A DNA stretch of 6,675 nucleotides from Clostridia bacterium (GCA_028700355.1 JAQVSX010000038.1:1-6675); one strand, 5' to 3'. Shown: positions 1 through 6,310, counted from the stretch's first letter. Notes: a model not told the origin generated them from the letters alone. Program-made: numbers and translations.

Positions 1-26
1 ACAAATACCTCACTCTCCGTTTTCAT
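1..26 (-). CDS. 5' end of an unidentified gene, cut by the window edge
   Basis: An ATG (complement of 24-26) begins a reading frame that runs off the left edge after eight codons (M K T E S E V F). It is supported by a strong Shine-Dalgarno, GGAGG (complement of 36-40), nine bases upstream. The frame starts 20 nt after the stop codon of the SIS-domain gene, so it is very probably the second gene of that transcript. Eight residues are too few to identify the product. From context it may act in the same sugar-phosphate pathway, but that is only inference. Confidence 0.6.
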
Positions 27-46
27 ATAAAAAAACCTCCAAAATA

Positions 47-1087
47 TTATCTTGTTACAGTAACTTTTTTAAGCCCTCTGGGAACATCGGGATTTAAACC
101 CCTTATAGTGCTTAAATTACACGCAAATAACTGCGCTACAACGGCGTTATAGAAAGGAGAAATAAAATCACTTGCCGCCTGCGGCAAAATAAGTCTGTTT
201 GCGCAGCCCTTAGCCGCCTGCTTGTCATCGGTTATCATAAACACTTCGCCGCCCGCTTCAATAAGCCTATTTTTAATGTTTATCATATCGGGCAATGATT
301 CCCCCGAAGGAGCAAAAAGTATAAGGCGGGTATTTTCATCAACAAGCGCAAAAGGTCCGTGAACAAAGTCGCTTGCGGCATAAGGCCTTGCGTTTATATA
401 ACAAGTTTCTTGCAGTTTTAAAGATGCTTCTTGCGCTATTGCGTAGTTTAAACCCCTTGCAAGCACAATAAAACTGTTAGCGTCTTTATATTTGGTGCTT
501 ATTTCTTTTATTTTATCACCTATATTATATATCTTTTCTATGCCTTCGCTTAAATTACCCAATTCTTTAATCAAGACATCGTTTTTTGCTATTCTTGCGG
601 CAAGCTGCCCAAGCAGATAAAGCTGTGTTAAAAATGTTTTTGTGGCGGCAACACTTAACTCTTCTCCGCAGTTGCAGTACAAATGAAAATCTGTCATTGC
701 GCACATTTTGCTTTGCAGGTTATTTGTAACAGAAATTGTCAAAGCCCCGCTGTCCTTAGCGTTTTGAAGCACAGCCATAACATCTTCCGCTGCACCGCTT
801 TGAGAAATACCTATTACAATGTAGCCGTCTAAGCTGAGTTTATTGCCGTAAAGAGTTATTACGCTTGGGGCGGCAAACGAAACGGGCAGACCGATAAGGT
901 TTTCAGCCACATATTTAAAATAATTTCCCGCATTGTCGCTTGAACCGCGCGCTGCAATAAGTATGCCCTTATAACTACCTTTTTCAAAAAGCTTTGCCAA
1001 ATTGTTTAAAGTGTTTTCGTTATAAGACAAACAATCTTTTAGTGCGGCGCTTTGCTGTAAAATTTCCTTTTCCATTAAAGTTATCAT
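47..1087 (-). CDS. Double-SIS-domain sugar-phosphate isomerase/deaminase (GlmS C-terminal-like, NagB-II/AgaS type)
   Basis: This 346-residue cytoplasmic protein resembles the isomerase half of glucosamine-6-phosphate synthase without the glutamine amidotransferase domain. SIS domain 1 covers about residues 39-165, with the sugar-phosphate loop ARGSSDNAG (46-54), ISQSG (94-98) and ELSVAATKTF (143-152). SIS domain 2 covers about 200-325, with QEASLKLQE (219-227) and the FVHGP motif (His243 in the position of the GlmS ring-opening histidine). The tail NPDVPRGLKKVTVT (332-345) is typical of stand-alone members of this group. Such proteins are usually glucosamine-6-phosphate deaminases (NagB-II), AgaS-like deaminases or fructosamine-phosphate deglycases; sequence alone does not fix the substrate. 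The ATG at 1087 is chosen because GAGG lies 7 nt upstream; Met5 is a less well supported alternative. The gene has its own near-consensus promoter and heads a transcript continuing into the gene cut by the left edge. Confidence 0.88.
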   Translation of the reverse strand: MITLMEKEILQQSAALKDCLSYNENTLNNLAKLFEKGSYKGILIAARGSSDNAGNYFKYVAENLIGLPVSFAAPSVITLYGNKLSLDGYIVIGISQSGAAEDVMAVLQNAKDSGALTISVTNNLQSKMCAMTDFHLYCNCGEELSVAATKTFLTQLYLLGQLAARIAKNDVLIKELGNLSEGIEKIYNIGDKIKEISTKYKDANSFIVLARGLNYAIAQEASLKLQETCYINARPYAASDFVHGPFALVDENTRLILFAPSGESLPDMINIKNRLIEAGGEVFMITDDKQAAKGCANRLILPQAASDFISPFYNAVVAQLFACNLSTIRGLNPDVPRGLKKVTVTR

Positions 1088-1121
1088 AGTTTAACCTCGC
1101 AAATATTAATATCTATAAAAC

Positions 1122-1150
1122 AGTATACAAATTATTAATCAAATAGTCAA
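1122..1150 (-). promoter_or_regulatory. Sigma-A promoter of the SIS-domain gene
   Basis: Read on the minus strand, a -35 box TTGACT (complement of 1145-1150) and a -10 box TATACT (complement of 1122-1127) are separated by exactly 17 nt. Each differs from consensus by one base. The predicted start near 1115 leaves a leader of about 28 nt before the ATG, too short for a riboswitch. An 8-bp inverted repeat (1129-1136 with 1154-1161) brackets the -35 box and could be an operator. Confidence 0.8.
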
Positions 1151-1206
1151 TAGAATAATTTTGTTTTAGCACTGTAATTAAAGCTGAAATCCTGCCTTTT
1201 CCGTAC

Positions 1207-1242
1207 AAAATGCACACTGCCATAAATAGCGGTATGCATTTT
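1207..1242 (-). terminator. Probable terminator hairpin after gdhA (possibly bidirectional)
   Basis: An inverted repeat of 8 bp (1207-1214 with 1235-1242), one mismatch, then 5 more pairs including one G-T (1216-1220 with 1229-1233), encloses an 8-nt loop. It lies about 36 nt past the gdhA stop. On the minus strand the stem ends in only four Ts, so the U-tract is short. On the plus strand the stem also runs into a T-rich stretch, but no plus-strand gene ends here. Confidence 0.6.
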
Positions 1243-1277
1243 ATTTTGTCAGAATTTATTAAAAATTTTCAAACACA

Positions 1278-2561
1278 TTATACCCAGCCTCTCAGCTTTA
1301 CTGCGCTTGCCACACGGTTTATCGCAATAATATAAGCCGAATCACGCATATAAAGGTTTTTCTCCATAGCTAAATTATATACTGCCGCAAAAGCAGTAGT
1401 CATTTTAAAGTCAAGTTTATCCAATACCTCTTCCTTTGACCAAAAATAATTCATATTGCATTGAATTTGCTCAAAATAGCTGCATGTTACTCCGCCTGCG
1501 TTACAAAGAAAATCAGGTATCAAGAATATTCCCCTTTCCTTAATAAGACTGTCGCAATCGGGGGTTGTCGGTCCGTTTGCGCCCTCGCAAATCACCTTTA
1601 CGGTTTTGCTTATCTTTTTAAAGGTTACAGGAGTAATCTGGTTTTCAAGAGCGCAAGGCATAATGATATCAACATCCTGAGAAATCCATTCATCTCCCGA
1701 AAGGACTTCCATACCTAATTGCTTTGCCTTTTCGGTGTCTATAGAGCCGAAAGAATCCTTTATGCCTGCAAGCGCTTCTATGTCAATGCCTTTTTTGTTT
1801 CTAAATGTATATGCGCATTTGTCGCTTTGATTCCAGCAGGAAACCGCAATTACCTTGCCGCCAAGTTCTGTATATTTTTTTGAAGCATATTCGGCAACGT
1901 TGCCAAAGCCCTGAACACTTGCGGTTGTATTGCCGATATCAATATTTTCTGCCTTTAAGGCTTCCCTTAAACAAAATACAACGCCGTAGCCGGTCGCTTC
2001 CGTTCTGCCCAGCGAACCGCCCATTCCCACAGGTTTACCTGTAATAAAGCCGGGGTAATGCGCTCCCCTGATTGTCTCATATTCGTCCATCATCCAAAGC
2101 ATATGCTGCGCATTAGTCATAACGTCGGGCGCTGGTACATCGCTTAAAGGACCTACAAATTTTACTACCTTCCTTATGTAGCCTCTGCAAAGCCTTTCTT
2201 GCTCTCCCTTGGAAAGATTATGAGGGTCGCAAACCACGCCGCCTTTACCTCCACCCAAAGGAATATCTACAACGGCGCATTTCCATGTCATCCACATTGA
2301 TAATGCCCTCACAGTATCTATTGTCTCGTTGGGGTGAAAACGTATACCTCCTTTTGCGGGACCTCTCGCATCGTTATGCTGAATCCTGTAAGCGTTAAAT
2401 ATTTTAGTGCTGCCGCCATCCATCTTTACGGGCACTGTAAAATGAAATTCTATTGCAGGCTGTCTTAAAAGCTCCCTTGTTGCACTGTCTAAATTAATTT
2501 TGTCTGCAACACCGTCAAACTGTTGCTGCGCATTTAAATAAGGATTGTATTGCTGATTCAC
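1278..2561 (-). CDS. gdhA: Glutamate dehydrogenase (Glu/Leu/Phe/Val dehydrogenase family)
   Basis: This enzyme interconverts glutamate and 2-oxoglutarate plus ammonia using NAD(P), in the cytoplasm as a hexamer. The 427 residues match the short hexameric family. The N-terminal substrate domain has PAKGGIRFHP (K70), MTWK (K94), the glycine-rich GGGKGG (K106) and PAPDV with the catalytic aspartate D146; these correspond to the family's conserved lysines and aspartate. The Rossmann domain has GFGNVA (218-223), then EGANGPTTPD (327-336) and NAGGVTCSYFE (354-364). The family also contains leucine, valine and phenylalanine dehydrogenases, but the length and PAKGGIR/MTWK context favour glutamate. 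Cofactor preference cannot be settled by eye; the segment after the second strand of the nucleotide fold reads AVSCWNQSD (239-247). The start is GTG, supported by a purine-rich AGGAGGGAG (complement of 2572-2580). It is monocistronic, with its own promoter and a downstream hairpin. An oxidative role alongside the nearby aminotransferase is inferred. Confidence 0.94.
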   Translation of the reverse strand: MNQQYNPYLNAQQQFDGVADKINLDSATRELLRQPAIEFHFTVPVKMDGGSTKIFNAYRIQHNDARGPAKGGIRFHPNETIDTVRALSMWMTWKCAVVDIPLGGGKGGVVCDPHNLSKGEQERLCRGYIRKVVKFVGPLSDVPAPDVMTNAQHMLWMMDEYETIRGAHYPGFITGKPVGMGGSLGRTEATGYGVVFCLREALKAENIDIGNTTASVQGFGNVAEYASKKYTELGGKVIAVSCWNQSDKCAYTFRNKKGIDIEALAGIKDSFGSIDTEKAKQLGMEVLSGDEWISQDVDIIMPCALENQITPVTFKKISKTVKVICEGANGPTTPDCDSLIKERGIFLIPDFLCNAGGVTCSYFEQIQCNMNYFWSKEEVLDKLDFKMTTAFAAVYNLAMEKNLYMRDSAYIIAINRVASAVKLRGWV

Positions 2562-2594
2562 TTTTGTTTTGCTCCCTCCTCAAAATTTATAATT

Positions 2595-2623
2595 ATTATA
2601 ACACTTATGCTTAAAAATAGCAA
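2595..2623 (-). promoter_or_regulatory. Extended -10 promoter of gdhA
   Basis: On the minus strand, a perfect TATAAT (complement of 2595-2600) is preceded by TGT, giving an extended -10 element. A 17-nt spacer separates it from a weak -35, TTGCTA (complement of 2618-2623). The predicted start near 2588 leaves a leader of about 27 nt. The promoter lies beyond the trxA terminator, so gdhA is expected to be its own unit. Confidence 0.75.
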
Positions 2624-2676
2624 AAACATTACAATATTATATTTAATTTTATTGAAATTTTTACTTAAATTTCCGC

Positions 2677-2705
2677 AAAAAAAATTCCCCTTATGCAAGA
2701 GGAAT
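2677..2705 (-). terminator. Rho-independent terminator after trxA
   Basis: On the minus strand a 9-bp stem (one arm 2697-2705, the other 2684-2692, one G-T pair) closes a GCAT tetraloop (complement of 2693-2696). It is followed at once by seven Ts (complement of 2677-2683). It sits 28 nt after the trxA stop and separates trxA from gdhA. This is the clearest terminator in the window. Confidence 0.92.
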
Positions 2706-2732
2706 ATTTATTATGTTTAATTTTTTTCTGTA

Positions 2733-3044
2733 TTACTCAATACCGAGCATACTTTTAAGCTGATTTATATTTTTGTAACCCAAACTTTTGGAAACAATGT
2801 TTTTATCTTTAATTACTACAATTGTAGGTATAGACGAAACATTAAAGCTTTGGGCAAGCTCAACCTGTTCGTCAACATTTATTTTACCTATAACAGCCTT
2901 TTCGCCGACCTCGCTTTCAAGCTCCTCAATTATTGGGGCAAGCATACGGCAAGGCCCGCACCACGGTGCCCAAAAATCAAGCAATAACGGTTTTTGTGAG
3001 GACTGCTCCATAACACTGTCAAAATTACGACTCGTAATATTCAT
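2733..3044 (-). CDS. trxA: Thioredoxin
   Basis: This small cytoplasmic dithiol oxidoreductase reduces protein disulfides and is itself normally recharged by thioredoxin reductase. At 103 residues it is a typical single-domain thioredoxin. The active site WCGPC lies at 28-32 (Cys29 and Cys32) inside the hallmark DFWAPWCGPCR context. The cis-proline loop SIPT is at 71-74, and a conserved glycine follows in SLGY (87-90). There is no signal peptide or extra domain. The ATG at 3044 has AGGAG (complement of 3052-3056) seven bases upstream. It stands alone: no trxB or partner reductase is in the window, so this may be a secondary thioredoxin. It has a promoter-like -10 box upstream and a strong terminator downstream. 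A longer open frame on the opposite strand is only its shadow. Confidence 0.95.
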   Translation of the reverse strand: MNITSRNFDSVMEQSSQKPLLLDFWAPWCGPCRMLAPIIEELESEVGEKAVIGKINVDEQVELAQSFNVSSIPTIVVIKDKNIVSKSLGYKNINQLKSMLGIE

Positions 3045-3100
3045 AATGATACTCCTTAAACAAACTTTTGAAAACCATAAAGCATTTTGTTTTCCTTTAA

Positions 3101-3130
3101 ATTATAAACTCTTTATATAACTTCTAAACC
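3101..3130 (-). promoter_or_regulatory. Probable trxA promoter
   Basis: A perfect TATAAT (complement of 3101-3106) lies about 55 nt before the trxA ATG. No good TTGACA is present. The best upstream elements are GGTTTA with an 18-nt spacer (complement of 3125-3130) or TTTAGA with a 16-nt spacer. The same GGTTTA plus TATAAT arrangement occurs before sigI. The -10 box is convincing; the -35 assignment is not. Confidence 0.5.
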
Positions 3131-3153
3131 AAAACAATCTATTTAGAGCTTCC

Positions 3154-3834
3154 CTATTTGATATATTCCTTTAAATAAGTATAATTGCCGTTATATATAA
3201 TAAGTGCGGATATAATATATTTTCTGTAAGGCTCTATAAGCTTTCTGGAAATATTAAGGTTATCTTCAATTATTTTTAAAGGCAAATTTCCGCTGGCTTT
3301 AAAAAATGCTAAACATTCTTTACTTAAAAGCATAAATTTTATAACATCGTTTACCGCCTTGCGCTTTTTTATGTGCTTGGGGCTTGATTTTACAAGGTCT
3401 TTAATTGTGATATTTTTTGTGGAAAGCTCTTTATTAAATAATTGCAGCTCTTCATTAAGCTCTGTCCTTTGCAAATCTTTAATGCGCTCGTCAAAGGATA
3501 TATCTATTACGCTCTGGGATTCCCTGCCGTCTTCGCCGTAAAGGCTTTCGTTTTCCCCACGCCTTTTTACATACCTGAAATAATCGTACAGCCTGCTTTT
3601 TATTACAAGTTTAGAAAAGCTTAAAAATTTACCTCTGCCGTCAAACTTGTCGATAGCCTCGTTAAATGCCATAAGCCCTATGGATAGCTCTTCGTCTATT
3701 CCCCATGTTTTATATTTGCCGCATACTCTGCAAACGGTTGCGGCAATAAAAGGTTTGTAAGCTTCTATATAAAGGTCTCTCATTTTGCCGCCCTGAGCGG
3801 CTTGCTGTAAACTTACAGTTAAAATATTTGCCAT
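3154..3834 (-). CDS. sigI: RNA polymerase sigma factor, SigI family
   Basis: This sigma-70-related factor would direct RNA polymerase to a dedicated regulon; in Bacillus SigI is linked to heat stress, and in cellulolytic clostridia to carbohydrate sensing. From the ATG at 3834 it has 226 residues. The region-2-like block spans about 20-90, with AYKPFI (25-30), DEELSIGLMAFNEAIDKF (47-64) and a basic stretch ending RLYDYFRYVKRR (81-92). The C-terminal SigI-specific block spans about 175-226, with FKASGNLPLKIIEDNLNISR (178-197) and a RKYIISALIIYNGNYTYLKEYIK-like ending, the family signature. A longer frame opens at a TTG (3852), but no Shine-Dalgarno precedes it, whereas GGGAG (complement of 3839-3843) precedes the ATG, though only 4 nt away. 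SigI factors are normally paired with a membrane anti-sigma factor RsgI encoded downstream; here the next gene is trxA, so the partner is missing locally. Confidence 0.85.
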   Translation of the reverse strand: MANILTVSLQQAAQGGKMRDLYIEAYKPFIAATVCRVCGKYKTWGIDEELSIGLMAFNEAIDKFDGRGKFLSFSKLVIKSRLYDYFRYVKRRGENESLYGEDGRESQSVIDISFDERIKDLQRTELNEELQLFNKELSTKNITIKDLVKSSPKHIKKRKAVNDVIKFMLLSKECLAFFKASGNLPLKIIEDNLNISRKLIEPYRKYIISALIIYNGNYTYLKEYIK

Positions 3835-3884
3835 AATACTCCCATATATCAACAGGTCAGCTAAAATATTGCATCTGTTATTTT

Positions 3885-3913
3885 ATTATAAACTTTTTAA
3901 TATATTTTAAACC
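3885..3913 (-). promoter_or_regulatory. Probable sigI promoter
   Basis: On the minus strand a perfect TATAAT (complement of 3885-3890) lies about 50 nt before the sigI ATG. Upstream, with a 17-nt spacer, is GGTTTA (complement of 3908-3913), a poor sigma-A -35. The layout resembles the trxA promoter. The SigI-type autoregulatory elements known from Bacillus (C-rich -35, CGAA-like -10) were not seen, so expression may rest on sigma-A plus read-through from the aminotransferase gene. Confidence 0.45.
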
Positions 3914-3935
3914 ACGCCTCATACTGATTGGGCAA

Positions 3936-5117
3936 TCAGCGGCTTTTGATTTCCTTTACAAATTCTTCTATTTTTTCAAGCGCATAGCTGAGCGTTTTTA
4001 ACGAATAAGCATAGCTGCACCTGATAAAGTTTTCGCCGCAAGCGCCAAAACTTATGCCCGGCACTACCGCAATATTTTTCTTTTCTAATAATAGCGTGGC
4101 AAACTGTTCTCCGTTTAAACCGGTAGAATAGACATCGGGAAACACATAAAATGCTCCATCGGGGTTTTGGCATTTAAGCCCCATACCGTTAAATGAGTCT
4201 GCAACAAAACGCCGTCTTCTGTTGTATTCTTCTTTCATTTCTTCAACGGCGGCAAAGCCGTCAATTATGCCTTCAGTAAGCGCCTGTAACGCCGCATACT
4301 GCGATTGTGTAGGAGCGCACATTATTACATACTGATGCAGTTTAAGCATTTCCAGAGCAATGGGCTTAGGGGCGGCAAAATATCCCACACGCCAGCCCGT
4401 CATAGCAAAGGATTTAGAAAAGCCATTTATCACTATGCACCTTTGTTTCATATCCTCAAGCGATGCTATAGAAACATGCTTTGACTTATAAGTAAGCTCG
4501 CAATATATTTCGTCCGATATAACCATAAGGTTATGTTTTTTTATAACCTTAGCAAGTTCTTCAAGGTCTTCCCTGTACATAACCGCTCCCGTCGGATTGT
4601 TGGGATATGACAATAATATTGCCTTGGTCTTTTTTGTAATACATTTTTCAAGTTCAGCCGCTTTTGCCTTAAAGCCGTTTTCGGAATCGCATTTAAGCGC
4701 AACGGGAACACCTCCGCACATAATTACTGCGGGAGAATAAGAAACATATGAAGGTTCGGGAATAATAACCTCGTCGCCGCTATTTACAAGCGCCCTTACA
4801 GATAAATCTATTGCCTCGCTTGCCCCAACGGTTATTACAACCTCTTCGGTATCGTAACTAAGGTCAAAACGCAGCTTTAAATATTGGCATACTTTTTCCC
4901 TGAGCTGTAAAAGCCCGCTGTTAGAGGTGTATTGCGTATAGCCCTTTTGTATAGATTTTATAGCGGCATTACGCACGCTCCAAGGCGTGATAAAATCAGG
5001 CTCTCCCACACCCAAAGAAACGGCATCTTTGTTGCTTAAAACAATGTCAAAAAATTTGCGTATCCCCGAAGGTTTAAGTTGTTTTATTTTATCGCTCAAT
5101 ATGTCGTTATAATTCAT
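3936..5117 (-). CDS. PLP-dependent aminotransferase, class I/II (aspartate/aromatic aminotransferase-like)
   Basis: This cytoplasmic fold-type I enzyme transfers an amino group between an amino acid and a 2-oxo acid, usually 2-oxoglutarate. Its 393 residues match the family. Visible motifs are SLGVGEPDF (34-42), the YTSNSG loop (63-68), YPNNPTGA (171-178, with the cofactor-contacting Asn174), SDEIY (201-205, Asp202 and Tyr205), the PLP lysine K235 in GFSKSFAMTGWRVGY (232-246), and the carboxylate-binding R366 in NFIRCSYA (363-370). This is the subgroup often annotated AspAT, PatA or aromatic aminotransferase; the amino-donor specificity cannot be read off. The ATG overlaps the stop of the lrp gene by 4 nt (ATGA), so translation is probably coupled; no strong Shine-Dalgarno precedes it. 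It is the last gene of the rex-lrp operon. A 6-bp hairpin at its stop codon lacks a T-tract, so some read-through into sigI is possible. Confidence 0.92.
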   Translation of the reverse strand: MNYNDILSDKIKQLKPSGIRKFFDIVLSNKDAVSLGVGEPDFITPWSVRNAAIKSIQKGYTQYTSNSGLLQLREKVCQYLKLRFDLSYDTEEVVITVGASEAIDLSVRALVNSGDEVIIPEPSYVSYSPAVIMCGGVPVALKCDSENGFKAKAAELEKCITKKTKAILLSYPNNPTGAVMYREDLEELAKVIKKHNLMVISDEIYCELTYKSKHVSIASLEDMKQRCIVINGFSKSFAMTGWRVGYFAAPKPIALEMLKLHQYVIMCAPTQSQYAALQALTEGIIDGFAAVEEMKEEYNRRRRFVADSFNGMGLKCQNPDGAFYVFPDVYSTGLNGEQFATLLLEKKNIAVVPGISFGACGENFIRCSYAYSLKTLSYALEKIEEFVKEIKSR

Positions 5118-5593
5118 GGTTGATAAGGCATCCTGTTGTTATTTTCTTTTTGCTGAGTAATTATGCCTTCTATTTTGTATTTTTTAAGTATAAAATGGGT
5201 TGCGCAGCTTATAACATTGTCTACCATAGAAAGCTTTTGAGAAACAAACAACGCAACTTCCTTTAAAGACGAGCCTTGCACAAATACCGCCAAATCAAAA
5301 CCGCCGCTCATAAGATAAAGGCTTTTAACCTCTTTAAACTCCTGTAATTCTTCGGCAATGGAATCAAATCCCCTGTTTTTTTGCGGAGTAACCTTTACTT
5401 CTATAAGCGCCTCAACATGTTCGCCTTCAAGCTTTTCGCTATCTAAAATTGCGCTGTATTTTACTATAGTGCCGTTTTTTTCAAGATTTTCAATGGCATT
5501 TTTTACTTCTTCTTCGCTTTTTCCAAGCATAACCGCAATCTGTTTGGGGGTGTATCTGCTGTCCCGCTGTAATATATCAAGAATTTTATGCAT
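5114..5593 (-). CDS. Lrp/AsnC-family transcriptional regulator
   Basis: This predicted 159-residue DNA-binding protein belongs to the feast/famine family, whose members usually bind amino acids as effectors. The N-terminal helix-turn-helix spans about residues 1-50 (ILDILQRDSRYTPKQIAVML, then EEEVKNAIENLEKNGTI). The C-terminal RAM/AsnC ligand-binding domain spans about 58-143, with the characteristic SGGFDLAVFV (96-105). The N terminus is slightly shorter than in E. coli Lrp, but the ATG at 5593 is supported by AGAAGG about nine bases upstream and lies 13 nt after the rex stop. The last residues, a polar tail (about 147-159), run into the overlap with the aminotransferase start. Regulation of that adjacent gene in response to its substrate or product is a reasonable inference; no binding site was identified. 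Confidence 0.88.
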   Translation of the reverse strand: MHKILDILQRDSRYTPKQIAVMLGKSEEEVKNAIENLEKNGTIVKYSAILDSEKLEGEHVEALIEVKVTPQKNRGFDSIAEELQEFKEVKSLYLMSGGFDLAVFVQGSSLKEVALFVSQKLSMVDNVISCATHFILKKYKIEGIITQQKENNNRMPYQP

Positions 5594-5606
5594 TTTTATT
5601 ACCTTC

Positions 5607-6242
5607 TTAAATTATTTTTAAATTATTTGCCTTATATGCGAGCATAAACAAGCTTTCGCTCATATTAATATTTTCTACTGCGATATCCTCGCCGAGATAA
5701 ATAAACACGGGGGCAAAATTCCAAATAGATTTTATCCCCAGACGCTTTACATTGGCGGCAACCTCTCTTGCACTTTCCGACGGTGTGGTTATAACGGCAA
5801 TATCGATTTTGCAATTTTGGGAAAATTCTTCAAGCTTTATATAATTATATATAGGTATGCCCCCTATTGTCTTACCGTCTTTGGCATCAACGTCAAATGC
5901 GGCTATAATATCAAAGCCCTCATTTTTAAAACCCTTATATTTTGCAAGCGCCTGCCCGATATTTCCCGCACCTATTATAATAACATTATAACGCCTGTCA
6001 AGCCCGAGTATTGCGGCAATCTGGTCTTTAAGATATATTACATCGTAACCGTAACCCTGCTGTCCGAATTCCCCGAAGTTGGAAAAATCCTGCCTGACCT
6101 GAGATGCGGTAATGTTTAAAAGCCCCGAAATAATATTTGAGGAAACCTTTGAAATGCCGTCTGATTCTAACCCTTTAAGACAATGATAATACATAGGCAG
6201 CCTTTTTATGACAGCATCTGATATTTTTTCTCTCTTTTTCAT
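5607..6242 (-). CDS. rex: Redox-sensing transcriptional repressor Rex
   Basis: Rex is a dimeric repressor that reads the NADH/NAD+ ratio: NADH binding releases it from DNA, opening fermentation and respiratory genes. The 211 residues match the usual length. The N-terminal winged helix (about 1-75) shows ISDAVIKRLPMYYHCL (7-22), ITASQVRQDFSNFGEFGQQG (44-63) and GYGYDV (63-68). The Rossmann domain begins with IIIGAGNIGQALAKY (88-102), and Asp117 in AAFDVD is positioned to bind the NADH ribose. ITTPSESAR (151-159), IWNFAPV (173-179) and the swapped C-terminal helix (MSESLFMLAY, 194-203) complete the family pattern. The ATG at 6242 has GGAG (complement of 6253-6256) ten bases upstream. The gene heads an operon with lrp and the aminotransferase and has a perfect-consensus promoter. 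The classical TTGTGA-type or TTGTTAA-type Rex operator was not found at its own promoter. Confidence 0.96.
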   Translation of the reverse strand: MKKREKISDAVIKRLPMYYHCLKGLESDGISKVSSNIISGLLNITASQVRQDFSNFGEFGQQGYGYDVIYLKDQIAAILGLDRRYNVIIIGAGNIGQALAKYKGFKNEGFDIIAAFDVDAKDGKTIGGIPIYNYIKLEEFSQNCKIDIAVITTPSESAREVAANVKRLGIKSIWNFAPVFIYLGEDIAVENINMSESLFMLAYKANNLKII

Positions 6243-6256
6243 AAGGCTAATTCTCC

Positions 6257-6268
6257 ACTAATATTAGT
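6257..6268. promoter_or_regulatory. 12-nt perfect palindrome at the predicted rex start site
   Basis: ACTAATATTAGT is its own reverse complement. It covers the predicted rex transcription start (near 6265) and abuts the Shine-Dalgarno. That is a good position for an operator, but the region is very AT-rich, so chance cannot be excluded, and the sequence does not match the known Rex consensus. Confidence 0.3.
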
Positions 6269-6271
6269 TTA

Positions 6272-6300
6272 ATTATATATTAATGCCAATTATGTGTCAA
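6272..6300 (-). promoter_or_regulatory. Perfect-consensus sigma-A promoter of rex
   Basis: On the minus strand TTGACA (complement of 6295-6300) and TATAAT (complement of 6272-6277) are separated by exactly 17 nt, so every element is consensus. The predicted leader is about 22 nt. A promoter this strong would normally need a repressor; autoregulation by Rex is a plausible inference. Confidence 0.88.
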
Positions 6301-6310
6301 TAATATTGAC
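6296..6310. promoter_or_regulatory. 15-nt palindrome joining the two divergent -35 boxes
   Basis: GTCAATAATATTGAC is a perfect inverted repeat around one central base. Its arms are the bulk of the rex -35 box (minus strand) and the TTGACT -35 box of the rightward promoter. The symmetry may come simply from two facing -35 hexamers, or it may also serve as an operator. Confidence 0.45.

Noticed and set aside
1461..2044. Two open plus-strand frames (1461-1718 and 1805-2044) opposite gdhA
   Set aside because: They lie wholly inside the well-supported gdhA gene, have no convincing ribosome binding site and give compositionally odd proteins; they are antisense shadows.
2788..3120. 110-residue plus-strand frame across trxA and its upstream region
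   Set aside because: It is mostly the antisense of the conserved thioredoxin gene, with low-complexity serine-rich sequence and no promoter or Shine-Dalgarno.
3124..3148. Inverted TCTAAA/TTTAGA repeat downstream of sigI as a terminator
   Set aside because: Only 6 AT-rich pairs with a 13-nt loop and no T-tract; it also overlaps the probable trxA promoter.
3359..3624. Two short plus-strand frames opposite sigI
   Set aside because: They overlap each other and the conserved sigI frame, and no start signals are visible.
3835..3852. TTG start extending SigI by six residues
   Set aside because: No Shine-Dalgarno lies upstream of the TTG, while GGGAG precedes the in-frame ATG at 3834.
3924..3939. 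Hairpin (6-bp stem, 4-nt loop) at the aminotransferase stop codon as a terminator
   Set aside because: The stem is short and is followed by TATGAGGCG rather than a T-run, so it is unlikely to terminate transcription efficiently.
3976..4173. 65-residue minus-strand frame inside the aminotransferase
   Set aside because: It is an alternate reading frame within conserved aminotransferase sequence and has no independent support.
5358..6119. Plus-strand frames opposite lrp (5358-5621) and rex (5817-6119)
   Set aside because: They are antisense to clear family members, without expression signals.
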